A stretch of DNA of 64,000 bases from Boesenbergia rotunda (GCA_024364735.1 JAGFNQ010001197.1:705988-769987); one strand, 5' to 3'; shown: positions 1 to 12,137, counted from the stretch's first letter. Notes: generated by a model not told the origin, from the sequence alone. Numbers and translations are program-made.

Positions 1-840
1 AAACGAAGCGAAAATTGTTAGATTGGGAGGCACGTTACCGTATCATAGTCGACATTGCTCGTGGTCTTCATTATCTCCTTCACGATTCTCGGTTTAGAAT
101 TGTTCATAGAGATTTGAAAGCGAGCAATATTCTTTTGGATGAGGATTTGAATCCCAAAATCTCTGATTTTGGAATGGCAAAAATATTTAACGGAGATGAA
201 ACAATCGGAGAAACTAAGAGAGTCGTCGGAACATAGTATGTATATATTATTTTATTTTATTTTCTCTTTTAAACTTAACAAAGTTGATGCTTGTTTTTTG
301 TTTTGACAGTGGATATATGTCTCCGGAATATATCAAAAATGGAGCTTTCTCCATGAAGTCAGATATTTTCAGTTTTGGAGTATTGATGCTTGAGATCATA
401 AGTGGCCGAAAGAATAATGAATTTCACCATTCTACACAACACCTCAATCTTCTAGATTTTGTAAGTTGGTAAAGAGTTGATTAGCTTTAATCTAAGTTTA
501 TTTGTCAATAAGCCGTGACGATACAATGCTTACACAGATGTGGAGTTTGTGGAGAGAAGAAAAGGCCTTGGACTCAATTGATGAATCAATGGGTCTATTT
601 CCTGTTGCTGAAGTTTTGAGGTGCATAAACATCGCCCTCTTGTGTGTTCAAGAGATCGCGGAAGATAGACCGACGACGTCTTCGATATTGTTAATGTTGG
701 GTAATGATAAAATTTATTTGCCTCATCCAAAACAACCTGGCTTTGTCATTGAAAGAGATCCATGTGAATCTTGCTCGTGGAGTAAGAAAAAATCTTTGTC
801 TATAAACTATGTATCAATCACAACTTTAGAAGTTCGATAA
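1..840 (+). CDS. Receptor-like Ser/Thr kinase, 3' exons only (S-domain/cysteine-rich RLK type)
   Basis: This is the C-terminal half of a plant receptor-like kinase; the ectodomain, membrane span and kinase N-lobe lie before the window. Three exons fit: 1-235 (reading frame starts at base 3), 310-460 and 538-840, joined by GT-AG introns with consistent phase. The catalytic-loop HRDLKASN starts near 105, the Mg-binding DFG is at 165-173, and the activation segment ends VVGTYGYMSPEY across the first splice. After that come a SDIFSFGVLMLEI helix region, LLCVQE and a DRP motif typical of the kinase C-lobe in S-domain and cysteine-rich RLKs. The stop is TAA at 838-840. The kinase would act at the plasma membrane, phosphorylating Ser/Thr in defence or self-recognition signalling (family knowledge). 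A small oddity is HYLLHDSR in place of the usual HYLHEDSR. No break is seen, but most of the gene is absent, so activity cannot be judged. Confidence 0.85.
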
Positions 841-1406
841 AGATTATTTAATAGAATATTAAGGTAAGTTAATACATGGATGTAAATAAGACTTTTATAA
901 ACATTAACTAAAATTTTAGTATTAAGGTTAAAAATCTCAAGTCACGTAGAGTTTTGGTCTTCTTCTTTAGTTGCTTCAAATTCAATCTACTTCTTGGCAT
1001 CCTCCAATTTCACTCATTCTCAAAATAAGTGAAAATTTTATCCATTACACATCTCAAATGACTTTGTAGCCATGTTGATTTTTTAACATATTAATTTGTA
1101 ATACATGAATTTGTCATTGCGAATAAATTAATAATAAAGTGATCTAATATCATTGTTTATGTATTTATGTTATTTTGTGCTATGAACATGGATGATACGA
1201 AACTACACAAACATGAGAAAATTAGGATAGGATACTATACTTGCTCAGACCAACCAAAACCCACACTCAAATCCTAAACATCCTGTTTGGAAAGGGATAA
1301 AATTAAATTCCTTCGAGAATTGAAATTCAATTTCACCGTTTGAAACACATTTTCAGCTCGGAATTGATAAGAAATTGGAATTCAATTCCTTTCAAATCCT
1401 TCAAAA
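841..1406. other. Intergenic, no gene seen
   Basis: AT-rich sequence between the kinase stop codon and a SINE. It includes the kinase 3' UTR region. I see no ORF or repeat I can name. Confidence 0.5.
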
Positions 1407-1422
1407 CAAATCATACCTAAAG

Positions 1423-1671
1423 AAAAATGATGAACCAGGCAGCAGACAAATTGAACCTGGGGTGACCGGCCCGGTCCCACGGAAGTTTCCCACCGATCAC
1501 CAGGGTAAATCGGGAAGCGCTCGCGGTGGGCAGTCTAGAAGCCCAGCGTCCCAGGGTTCGCGCCCCATTTGGAGGAAAAATTACTGTAAAATACGCCGTA
1601 GCTGAGGATCGAACCGCGGATGTCTGGGTTAACAACTAATTACCCTACCGCTGCACCATTGCCCCGGGGGC
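1423..1671 (-). mobile_element. SINE (tRNA-derived, T-tailed), minus strand
   Basis: A 249-bp element flanked by a 16-bp target duplication, CAAATCATACCTAAAG (1407-1422) and CAAATCAAACCTAAAG (1672-1687), one mismatch. On the minus strand it begins with a tRNA-like head that holds an A-box-like TGGTGCAGCGG and a B-box GGTTCGATCC, i.e. an internal RNA polymerase III promoter. It ends in a run of five T. Such a short T tail instead of poly(A) is known for Au-like plant SINEs. It has no coding capacity; movement would depend on LINE enzymes. Confidence 0.85.
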
Positions 1672-1687
1672 CAAATCAAACCTAAAG

Positions 1688-2919
1688 AGGTCTGATTTGT
1701 GAAAGGAATTGCTTTGACAAATGAAAATTATTAAAGAGTCCTTATTTCTCACTCAGCGCCGTTTTGAATGAAGGATAAAATGGTAAAACATAATAATTGA
1801 ATTGAATTCTGATAGATTCCAAATCAAAAAATTCAATTCAATTATGTTATTTACTAATTCATTTATAAAATTGAATTTAATTTCTAATGAAATTCAATTT
1901 CGGATGGAATTCAATTTAATTTCTTTACTAAAGTTTCCAAAAACTATCGATATCAAACCACTAAATCACACAGTGCCAATGAGTTTTTCGGATCAAGATT
2001 TCCAAATCAAAGTAGCAGAAGCGTGGTCGCCCATGTTCATCCACCAACCACTTCGATTCCAAGATAAGAATAAACCCACAGAAACAGTCAAAGCATGAAA
2101 TGTAGAGACCTTCTTTCCCTTAGTCGTCGCTACATGATTTGGATGCATATATACGTCTGTGTCGCGACTTGATTGAAATTGAGTACGCACAAGAAGACGC
2201 TTGAGCTACTGCAGTAGTCCGCAGCTGTCCTCTTGCGAGAAATTAAAAAAAGAAAAAAGAAAAAAGAAAAAAGGTACATCGTGAATGAACCTGAAGAGCT
2301 TCCATTCCTTTCAATGGAGTGGGAGACGAGACGACCTTCCTTTACTTTCCTGTGAAGCAAACATTCTAGTTTTTGTCCTCTCTTCTGGCGAGGAACTCTT
2401 AAGCGGACTTCTCTCTGGCCTGACGCTTCTGGCTTTTGTAATAATCTTAGAGGTGGCAGTGAAAAGGGCTTGATTCCCACTGGAGAATGCATACAACTGC
2501 TGTTGTTCACTTTTACTAGTATTATTAGTTACTCCTGCCACTTGACGTAGCCTGATGAACCCGGTCAGACCGTCGCTCTCTTCTCCGTGGCCTCCCTATG
2601 TAGTCTGATGTTCCGCTCTGCTCGCCTGATTGGGGGCGCTCTCGACATGGGGGTTTTCTCAACCTTTACATGCTTGTTTGGTAACTCTCGACATTTTAAT
2701 TAATATTTCATTCGATTTTAGTGTTCAATCCGTTTTTGAAAGGAACATCCAACGAGTCCGTCTGACGCCTTCTAATCCTCTATTTGGATGGGTGAGCGGA
2801 AGTTCGTTAACGAAAAGAGAAGGGAAGAAAAAAAAAAAAAAAGAAGGAAGGAAGCAAAATTTATACTCAAATTGGGTCTAAGAAAATAAGTCATTTGAGA
2901 GGTAAGGAAAGATAAAAAT
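1688..2919. other. Non-coding stretch
   Basis: AT-rich DNA with repeated AATTCAATT-like words (about 1795-1925) and an A-rich tract near 2830. Both sides of the SINE carry related AATTCAATT words and a TTTGGAAA-like end, so the SINE may sit inside an older inverted-repeat element, but I cannot set its limits. No gene seen. Confidence 0.4.
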
Positions 2920-3900
2920 TGTTGGAGAAAACGGATTCCTTTCGGAGAGTATACAATAAATTAAAATTACAAAAATTAATTTCAACTTATCTGTTGAGTG
3001 GTCCGAATTGTCTTTTATACAGTTTGCAGTCTCCCGAGCAGAATTCCCTAACTCTCGAGCGAACTCCCGAGCTGAATTCTCGAGCGGCGACTCCCGAGCG
3101 GCAAGTCTCCCGAGCTCCCGACCAAGTCTCCCGAGCTGAGTTGGACGTCTCCCGACCAGGAAATTGCTGAGGCCTGTGCAACGCAGTTTCCTTGAAACAG
3201 ATTTGTCCCCCTTCGGTAGTACTTCGAGGCTCAGATAGACGTTTGTTTCTCAAGATACACCAGCTGAACTACGGGCACAACGAAGCACTCGTTGCTCGTG
3301 GCGAACTGAGGAAGTACCCAAACGCTATCAAGGGAGGTCGGGAACGAGGTGGAGTGGAAGAGAATCTTTTTGTATCGTCTGTATCTTTTGCTCTCAGTCA
3401 CACCTCTTTATATAGACTCAGACCCCACAATATTCAATGGTCGAATTAACGCCATTTACTACCATTTAACTTGCCAGATCCAACGTCTGGGGGTTACTGA
3501 TCTTGGACAGTTAATGCTTCAGTTACATTTGAGCAAAAATTTGACAAAACGTTGGTCATTTGCTTGGACAATTTTGCCTCGACCGGTCGAACATTCGACG
3601 CGCGCATGTTGTGCACGCACACGAGTTCACTTGGTTTAGTATAAATTCGGGCCCAGGATTTGCACCCCTCTGCGCACCCACACGTGAGAGAGAGCCTCTC
3701 CCCTAGCATTTGTTCACGACTATCGTGCTTGTAAAACAATATAAACCAACATTTATGCCTAGAGACTCCCAATCTTGGACTAAAGTCTCATTCACAATGG
3801 AGCCTCTTTATTCTCCTCCTCACTTTCCATTGACTAGAAAGTTCCAATGTGGGACTAAAGTCTCACCACCTCTCTTTCCATTCACACTATATTTCCAACA
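2920..3900 (-). mobile_element. Solo LTR of a Copia-type retrotransposon (minus orientation)
   Basis: A 981-bp LTR with matching ends TGTTGGA / TCCAACA and likely 5-bp target duplication AAAAT (2915-2919) / AAAGT (3901-3905), one mismatch. On the minus strand it holds a TATA box (TATATAAAG, about 3407-3416). The part that would lie 3' of the TATA has seven or so short CTCCCGAGC-like repeats (3030-3160 on +). No internal region, primer site or second LTR adjoins it, so it is a solo LTR left by recombination. The same family, strongly diverged, appears at 4384-5312 and 15756-16866. Confidence 0.75.
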
Positions 3901-4383
3901 AAAGTTTTCCTTCCCTTCCCTCACCCTCTTCCTCCACCTCTTTTCCAAACAAAGATAAACATTATTTTTTCATTACTTACATTTTTCTCACCTCCTCCCA
4001 AACAGACTCTAAGGGTGCCAATAGACTTTGGCCTTTCGGTTGGCTCGCTCAGCCACCGTGATCCAGACGAGGAAGAACTCACTTTTAAGCTGACCTTCTT
4101 TGACCTCAACCTCTAATAATTCTTGATAGGCACAACACCAACCCCAACAAAGCCGTCTATGCAAAAGACAACACTTGGTCAATGACTCTATCGTGTCATA
4201 TATGCAACCCAACCGTCGTCATACCTGGTAGGCTGGCACCCTACCTTCCTTTGTACTTCCAGGTGGCGGGTGGCACTTCCGTGTAGCTCGCGTGGCATCC
4301 TACCTGCCGTAGGTAGCAAGTATGATTTTTTTTATCTTCTTACGTATTGGTGGGGGAGGGGGGGGGAGCATAAATCGAAGGTC
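3901..4383. other. Non-coding stretch
   Basis: Pyrimidine-rich DNA (3901-4000), then a segment with small GTAGG/CCTAC inverted repeats near 4220-4320 and a G run near 4355. No gene seen. Confidence 0.4.
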
Positions 4384-5312
4384 CAAATTTGCACTAAACC
4401 AAATTGACTCGTGTGTGAGTACAGTCTGCGTGCGTCGAATGCCAAATTGGTCGGGGCACAATCCCAAGTAAAATAACTAACATTTTTCCATATGTTTTTA
4501 TTGTTACTCAAAGTATAATAAATGGATTAATTAAGATTAATGTTATCCATAATCGTCAATTAAAATAGCCGACATTTCAAGGTTAGCTAGTAAAGACATT
4601 GAATGGCATTTATTCATCCATTTATTACAGCTCAAATTTGAGCTCCATTATGAGGAGGAGGCTATAAGTAGAGCAAAAACATAAAACAAAAAAAAAATCA
4701 GGAAAATTCTTCCACCTTTGTTCATACTTACTCTCATCCTCTCTATCATGCTTCTTTTACTCCACAGTATACCCATGATAGCATTCAAGTACCTCTCAAT
4801 TCGTTGTGACCACCAATGCTTGGTGGGGATCACGGTTGACTATTGTATCATAAAAAAATAGACAATCCACATAACCTCGAAGCACAGTCGGAGGTGGGGC
4901 GCTGTTTTAAGGAATCTGCATTGAACACGAGGCTCAGCTTCACAATTTTCAAGCAATCAAAAACTTTTCTTGACTTGGCATCTTTATTTCCTGACTCGAT
5001 GATTGAAGCAACTTGCATCTCGACTCGGCATACACTCGGGAGACTCAGTGTCCACTTAGAAGCATTCTACTTGCCTTGAAATCCACTCAAGAGAACTCAT
5101 CTCGACTTGATGGTACTTAGCAGACGAGTGGCTTGGTACATGGTGACTCGGACAAATCGCTAATTAACAATCGGGAGGCACCCCAACTCAAACTCGACTC
5201 TCCTCCTCCACTCTGCTTAGAGCAACGGAAGTTAGGCTAAACTAGCCTCGTTGACAGCTTGAGATTATTCGCTTAGGCCTCTCAATAGATAAAATTGATT
5301 TGATGCTACAAT
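4384..5312 (+). mobile_element. LTR fragment, same family as 15756-16866
   Basis: Collinear with 15940-16840 over about 900 bp: shared blocks include ACTCAAAGTATAATA, GGCATTTCAAGGTT, CATAACCTCGAAGCA and CACTTGGAAGCATT-like sequence. The first ~170 bp of the LTR is missing. It could be a truncated solo LTR, or the 5' LTR of the degenerate Copia now far to the right. Insertions between them make this uncertain. Confidence 0.6.
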
Positions 5313-6700
5313 TTCAATTAAGTAATGTGGGTCAGATATGATATTATATCAGGCCCACAATGAGCCCAATATTAGACTTTTTTCTTGATTTTTTATTATT
5401 ATATTTTACACCTCGTAGAAGTCCAAATAAATAATATATAGCATATTTGAACTCGTTTTAACCTCAGTAATCCACAGAAACTAAAATTTTTACAATCGGA
5501 GCTCTCTAAGTCAAATTAGTGGGTTTTGACAAAAAATAACTGATTTGACCTAGAGAGCTCCGATTATAAAAATTTCAGTTTCCGTGGATTTCTGAAGTTA
5601 TAAGGAGCTTAAATATATTATTTATTATTTATTTCGACTTCTTCAAGGTGTTAAAATGTAATAATGGAGAATCGATTAAAAATCACACATTGGGGTCGTT
5701 GGGACTGATATGCATTCCATATCAGGCCCACTTTGGGCCTGAAATGGAACCATATCAGGCATAATGTGGGCCTGATATAATTCATATTAGGCCCAATGGG
5801 CCCAAAATGATTTTATATCAGGCCCAATGGGCTTAATATTAGACGTTTTTTGATTCTTTGTTATATTATATTTTAACACCTTGGAGAAGTCGAAATAAAT
5901 AATATATAGCATATTTGAACTCTTTTTAACTTCAAAAATCCACGGGAACTGAAATTTTTGAAATCGGAGCTCTCTAGGTCAAATCGGTGGGTTTTGACAA
6001 AAAAACCCACTTATTTGACCTAAAGAGCTCCGATTGTAAAAATTTTAGTTTTCATGGATTTCTGAGGTTATAAGGAGCTCAAATATGTTATTTATTATTT
6101 ATTTCAACCTCTCTAAGGTGTTAAAATGTAATAACGGAGAATCGAAAAAAAAATCACACATTGGGGTCGTTGAGCCTGATATGGGACCATATCAGGCTCA
6201 CATTGGGCCTGATATGATCTTATATCAGGTCCAATGTGGGCCTGATATAATTCATATCAGACCCAATGACCCTAATATTTGATTTTTTTCTCGATTCTTC
6301 GTTATTAAATTTTAGCACCTCAGAGAAGTTCAAATAAACAATGGATAGCATATTTGAATTCTTTGTAACCTCAGAAATCCACAGGAACTAAAATTTTTAC
6401 AATCAGAACTCTCTAGGTCAATAAGTGGGTTTTGACTAAACCCCACTTATTGACCTAGAGAGCTCTAATTTCACAAATTTGAGTTCTAGTGGATTTCAGA
6501 GGTTACAAGGAGTTTAAATATGCTATCCATTATTTATTTGGACTTCTCCAAAGTATTAAAATGTAATAACAAAGAATCGAGAAAAGAAATATAATATTGG
6601 GCCCATCGGGCTTGATATGAATTATATCAGGCCCACGTTGGACCTGATATGGTTCCATATCAGATCCAATGTGGATATGATATGATCTTTTAGTTTTAAT
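5313..6700. repeat. Tandem array of three long palindromes (~440-470 bp units)
   Basis: Three diverged copies of one unit lie head to tail, with dyad centres near 5529, 5998 and 6435. Each unit is itself an inverted repeat with arms of about 190 bp: AATCCACAGGAACT...GGAGCTCTCTAGGTCAA runs into its own complement, with loops of 10-20 bp. Units are linked by shorter palindromes built from ATCAGGCCCA / TGGGCCTGAT. No ORF of note is present. The structure resembles fused MITEs or a palindromic satellite. Transcripts from either strand would fold into long hairpins. Confidence 0.8.
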
Positions 6701-6976
6701 TTAATGAAAAATATTTTAATTAATTTAAATATTAATATTCAAATTTAGATCTAAAAAGCACATAGGTTTCAATTCATTTTAACCATTTGATGATAAAATT
6801 TTATTTCATTTTATTTTTCTTGTAATTTTCAAAATTTGTTTTCGAAAATAAACTCAAGTCAAAATTAAAATGTAGGGAACTTCAAGAACAATGCAAACAT
6901 AGCATCGGTGGATTGATCTTCCAATGGACGAAGCTGGTCGGAGATCTCCCGTAGCCCCAACTGGTTGACGAACAAC

Positions 6977-7062
6977 TTTCATATAAGGCCCAGTTTGGGC
7001 CTGATATGAAAAATATCAGGCCCAACGCGGGCCTGATATGAAAAATTGGGCCTGATATTTTT
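6977..7062. repeat. Orphan GGGCCTGATAT palindromes
   Basis: Repeats of ATCAGGCCCA and TGGGCCTGATAT in alternating orientation, the same words that link the palindromes at 5313-6700, but about 280 bp away and without the long arms. Confidence 0.6.
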
Positions 7063-7653
7063 CCCATGTAATGCATGCATTCATCTAAAAGAGAGAAGAA
7101 AGAGAAGCGGAAAATGAAAGAAATGCATGAAAAATAGTGATGAATGAGAAGAGTGGAGAAAAAAAAAAAAGATAGGTTGCGTGCATAAAAGAGAGAGGAG
7201 AGGAAAAAGTGATTGCATGCAGTTAGATTTTACAGAATGGTAAAATAGGAAGAATATTGAAAAAAGGGTGTCTTTTGGTAAACATCAAAGTAGCGTACGC
7301 TATTTGGTTAATTCGAAAAGTTACATACGTCCTTTGGTAAAATGTCGTATTTACAACTTGACAAAAATTTTCAAAGTTTTTTGTCTATGAATTTTTTTTA
7401 AAAAAAAATTTAGCAAAAATGAAACCTTTAAGTCTTAATTTTTTTTAAAATTGCCATAAATTTGGAAAAAAATTTAGAACCATAGATCATCTATGGATAA
7501 ACCCCAAAATTTTTTATTTATATTTCTCTTCTTAATTACTCTTTTTTTATGTGATCAAATAGGAAAAATAGTGGGTTAAGTTAAGGAGGAGATTGTATAT
7601 TTATCATTGCATGTTTATTCAATGTTAAACTCTTGCACTTAATAGTAATATTG

Positions 7654-7655
<2 letters not shown>
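7063..7655. other. Non-coding stretch with MULE-terminus-like words
   Basis: Purine-rich (7085-7210) then T/A-rich. Near 7265-7350 are TCTTTTGGTAAA, CGTACGC and CATACGTCCTTTGGTAAAAT, which resemble the termini of the palindromic MULE-like element at 48914-51062. No gene seen. Confidence 0.35.

Positions 7656-7741
<86 letters not shown>
7656..7741. repeat. (AT)n microsatellite, left half
   Basis: About 43 uninterrupted TA dinucleotides that end at the Copia LTR. The tract resumes at 12141 after the element, so the two halves were one locus. Confidence 0.95.
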
Positions 7742-7745
<4 letters not shown>

Positions 7746-8147
7746 AGAATTTGATGACCCGAATTCAGTTTAAGCTGTTAATTTATTATTAGATATTTTC
7801 TTATTAATATGTTAATTAACAAATTCTTTATAAATTTGTTAATTAACAGTTTTGTTATTAATTTTTCTTTTGACTAAGTATCCTAAGGTCTCTATAAATT
7901 GTGTATCTCATGGACAAGTTTTATCAATTAATGAAGAAAGTTATTTGGTTACCTCTTCTTTCTTTCTCTCTACCTTTCTTTTCTCTCTACTTCTCTTTAC
8001 TTTATCAAAGCCGCCGACTTTGTATTCCACCATTTATAGTGATTTTTCCTCCTCTGCCCGTGGTTTTTTTCCCGTAAAGGGTTTTCCATGTAAATCTGGT
8101 GTGTTCTCTATTTTTCTTGTTGCCGTTTTTGCACTAATCTCGTTTCA
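7742..8147 (+). repeat. 5' LTR of the Copia at 7742-12139
   Basis: 406 bp, TG...CA ends, followed by the primer-binding site. It would supply the element's promoter. Confidence 0.95.
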
Positions 8148-8193
8148 AGTGGTATCAAAGTCAGGTTGGTTTTGAGGATTTCAATCGGGATTA

Positions 8194-8577
8194 ATGATAA
8201 CGGTAAGCATGAAGTATGATATTCCGCTTTTGGATCACAACACCAGGTTTACGCTGTGGCAGGTTAAGATGCAAGCGGTGTTAGCACATCTGGACTTGGA
8301 CGATGCACTGTTCGGGATAGACAATATGCCCTCAACATGGACAAAGGAGGAAAAGGAACGTAAGGATTGAAAAGCCCTATCTCAGATCTACCTTCACCTA
8401 TTGAATGAGATGTTGCATGATGTTTTCAAGGAGAAATCCGCTGCTGCTAAAATTAGAGCAATTACGCATGACAGAGAAGTCTGGTGAGGCTGATGTTGCC
8501 AAAAATCACAATAATGGTGAACTTCTCGTTGCCTCTGATGCTGATTTGAAGCAGAGTGAGGAATGAATTCTTGATTC
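8194..8577 (+). pseudogene. Copia gag remnant, internally deleted
   Basis: The reading frame opens with a Copia gag N-terminus (PLLDHNTRFTLWQVKMQAVL, then DALFG and WTKEEKER). A stop replaces what is normally Arg after ERKD. After SAAAKL the frame shifts and the sequence jumps from a LEQLRMTEKS-like segment straight to the spacer before protease. The middle of gag and its CCHC zinc knuckle, roughly 200 residues in the family, are gone. Without the RNA-binding knuckle this copy could not package itself. Confidence 0.75.
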
Positions 8578-11500
8578 TGGTTGTACGTTTCATATGTGTC
8601 CCAATCGGGACTGGTTTTCAACATATGAAACAGTTTCGAGTGGTGTCGTTTTGATGGGCAATAATGCATCCTGCAGAATCGCTAGTATTGGTACGGTCAG
8701 AATTAAGATGTTTGATGGTGTTATTTGGACACTTGGTGATGTGAGGCACGTCCCTGATTTGAAGAGAAATCTGATCTCTTTGAGTATTCTTGATTCTAAA
8801 GGATACAAGTACACTGGTGAAGGTGGAATTGTGAAGATCAGTAAAGGGTCTCTTGTTGTGATGAAGGGACTAAGGAGAACCGTCGGTTTATATGTTCTAC
8901 AGGGATCCATAGTAATAGGTGATGTTGCCGTCCAAAGGTCGTTTATGTCTGATTCTGATGTTACAAGACTTTAGCATATGCGTTTAGGTCATATGAGTGA
9001 GAATAACATGGTTGAATTGAGCAAGAGAGGACTCCTTGATGGTCAAAATATTACAAAGCTAAAGTTCTGCGAGCACTGTGTTTTTTGCAAGCAGAAAAGA
9101 GTCAAGTTCTCAGTTAACATTCATAACACAAAGGGTATGCTAGACTATATTCACTCTGATTTGTGGAGGGGGCCTTCTAGAGTACCATCTAAAGGTGGTG
9201 TGCTCTATATGTTGACTATTATTGATGATTTCTCAAGAAAAGTTTGTGCATTCTTTTTAAGACATAAGAGTAATATTTTTACTACCTTTAAGAAGTGGAA
9301 GGTCATGATTGAGAAGCAGATAGGGAGGCAATTGAAGCATCTTCGAACTGATAACGGATTGGAGTTTTGTTCTGATGAGTTTAATGTCTTATGCAGAGCC
9401 GAAGGTATTGTGAGACATCATACAGTTCGGCGTACTCGTCAACAGAATGGTGTAGCAGAGAGGATGAATAGGACTTTGATGGAGAAGGTGCGTTGTATGT
9501 TTCTTAATGTTGGGCTACCGAAGTTTTTCTGGGCAGAAGCCGCTGCGTATGCCCGTTATCTTGTTAATCGCTCTTCATCAATTGCTATTGAAAGGAAAAC
9601 TCCACTAGAGGTATGGTCTGGTACTCCTGCTAGTTATTCTGATTTAAGAATTTTTGGATGTCCTACATATGCTCATGTTGATAATGGGAAGTTGGAGCCG
9701 CGTTCGGTGAAGTGCATATTTATAGACTTTAGACAAGGAGTGAAGGGATACAAACTTTGCTGTCCAGAGACCGGGAAAGTCATCATCAGTAGAGATGTTA
9801 TCTTTAATGAGACTAGCATGCTTCAGGGGTCTCTATCTAAAACTTTTTCTGAGGAAGATAAGTAGAAGACAATCACACAGGTGGAGATTGAGATTGGGCT
9901 GATATATACAGAGACTACTCCAGAGCCTATTTTAGATGTTGTGGATGGAACAAGCTCATCACAAGCACCTTCACAATATTCCATTGCGAAAAATAGGCGT
10001 CGGAGAGAAATTAGACGCCTTCAGAGATATGCAGAGGTTGATTTGGTCGCTTATGCTTTAAACGTGGCTGAGGAGATTGATTCCGATGAAGAACCTGAGA
10101 CGTATTCAGAAGCAATTAGCTGCGATAATTCTAGTAAGTGGATAATTGCTATACAGGAGGAGATGGAGTCACTTGGTAAGAACGATACATGAGACTTGGT
10201 GAAATTACCTAAGGGTAAGAAAGTTGTTCGCTTCAAGTGGGTATTTAAAAGAAAGGAGGGAATACTAGAAATTGAAGAAGTCAGGTACAAAGCCAGACTA
10301 GTTGCTAAAGGTTTCAGTCAGATTTCAGGAGTAGACTTCACTGATGTATTTTCCCTAGTTGTAAAGCATAGTACGATTCAAGCCTTCCTTGGTATTGTGG
10401 CTATGCATGACTTAGAGTTGCAGCAGCTGGATGTGAAGACAACATTCTTACATGGGGTGATGGAAGAAGACATCTATATGCAACAACCAGAAGGTTTTGA
10501 AGTCTCAGGAAAAGAGGATTATGTATGCTTGCTGAAAAAGTCCTTTTATGGTTTGAAGCAGTCACTTAGGTAATGGTATAAAAGATTTGATTCGTTTATG
10601 ATCACTCATGATTTCAGAAGAAGCAGCTATGACAGTTGTGTCTACTTTAAGAAGACTGATGATGGATCATTTGTTTATCTGCTCTTATATGTTGATGATA
10701 TATTGATTGAGACCAATAATAAAGAAGAGATAAGAAAGGTCAAAGCCCAACTAAGTAAAGAATTCGAGATGAAAGATTTGGGAGATGCAAAGAAAATACT
10801 TGGGATGGAGATTCTGAGAGACAGAAAGGCAGGTAAATTATACCTAAGCCAAAAAGGGTATATTGAGAAAGTACTTCATCGGTTTAACATGCATTTTGCC
10901 AAGTCTGTTAGTACTCCGTTAGCTGTACACTTTAGACTTTCAGCTGATTTATGTCAGCAGTCAGATAATGAGGTTGATTATATGTCACGGGTTCTATATT
11001 TTAGTGCAGTGGGATCTCTCATGTATGTTATAGTTTGTACACACCCAGATTTATCACATGCAGTGAGTACAGTTAGTAGACACATGACAAATCCTGGTAA
11101 AGAGCATTGGAAGACAATTCAGTGGATTTTCAGATACTTACGAGGGACTTCTGATATTTGTTTGCATTTTGGGAGTAATAGAGATGCAGTTATTGGATAT
11201 GTTGATTCTGACTTTGCAGGTGATCTTAATAAAAGAAAATCACTTACGAGGTACGTGTTCACTGTTGGTGGTTGTGCTATCAGTTGGAAAACTACTTTGC
11301 ATAATACAGTTGCATTGTCCACTACAGAGGCTGAATATATGGCTATTACGGAAGCTTGTAAGGAAGCTATTTGGTTGAAAGGACTCTTCAGTGAGTTTAG
11401 TAAAGACTTGCAGATTATTACAGTCTTTTGTGATAGTTAGAGTGTCATTTTCCTCACGAAGGATCAGATGTTCCATGAGAGGACAAAGTACATTGATGAG

Positions 11501-11647
11501 AGGTATCATTTTATACGTGATGTTATTACTCATGGTGATATTATTGTTAGGAAGGTCAGTACTCATGATAATCCTGTTGATATGATAACTAAGTCACTCC
11601 CTATAGCCAAGTTTAAGCATTGCTTGGACTTGGTTGGTGCTAGATGC
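8578..11647 (+). pseudogene. Copia pol (protease-integrase-RT-RNase H) with scattered stops
   Basis: In order: protease with the DSGC active site (about 8572-8583); the GAG-pre-integrase zinc site HMRLGH...CEHCVFC; an integrase core with DYIHSDLW, RTDNGLEF and QNGVAERMNR; reverse transcriptase with KARLVAKGF, QLDVKTTFLHG and the YVDD box (about 10689-10700); RNase H with DSDFAGD and STTEAEY; then KYIDERYHFIRD. The frame is broken only by stop codons, at about 8563 (EE*ILDSG), 8972, 9863, 10192, 10571 and 11438, with no frameshifts in pol. Family conservation shows each stop sits at a usual Trp or Gln codon. The protein cannot be made whole, so the copy is dead unless supplied in trans. Confidence 0.9.
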
Positions 11648-11732
11648 TGAGATTTGCCCATGGGGCTTTTGTGGAAGAGGTGGAGAATATTTTTTTTTTG
11701 AAGATTTGTGAAATTTGCGTCAAGGTATAGAT

Positions 11733-12137
11733 TGTTAAAATTTGGTAACCCGAATTCAGTTTAAGCCGTTAATTTATTATTAGATATTTTCTTATTAATA
11801 TGTTAATTAACAGATTCTTTATAAATTTGTTAATTAACAGTTTCGTTATTAATTTTTCTTTTGACTAAGTATCCTAAGGTCTCTATAAATTGTGTATCTC
11901 ATGGACAAGTTTTATCAATTAATGAAGAAAGTTATCTGGTTACCTCTTCTTTCTTTTTCTCTACCTTTCTTTTCTCTCTAGTTCTCTTTACTTTATCAAA
12001 GCCGCCGACTTTGTATTCCACCGTTCATAGTGATTTTTCCTATTCTGCCCGTGGTTTTTTTCCCATAAAGGGTTTTCCACGTAAATCTGGTGTGTTTTTT
12101 ATTGTTCTTGTTGTCGTTTTTCATACTAATCTCGTTT

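Noticed and set aside
1590..1665. tRNA gene
   Set aside because: It has A- and B-box matches but no full cloverleaf, and it is the head of a SINE bounded by TSDs.
2130..2510. 126-codon minus-strand ORF
   Set aside because: Low-complexity Ser/Arg/Lys composition, overlaps other open frames, no motif and no intron or context support.
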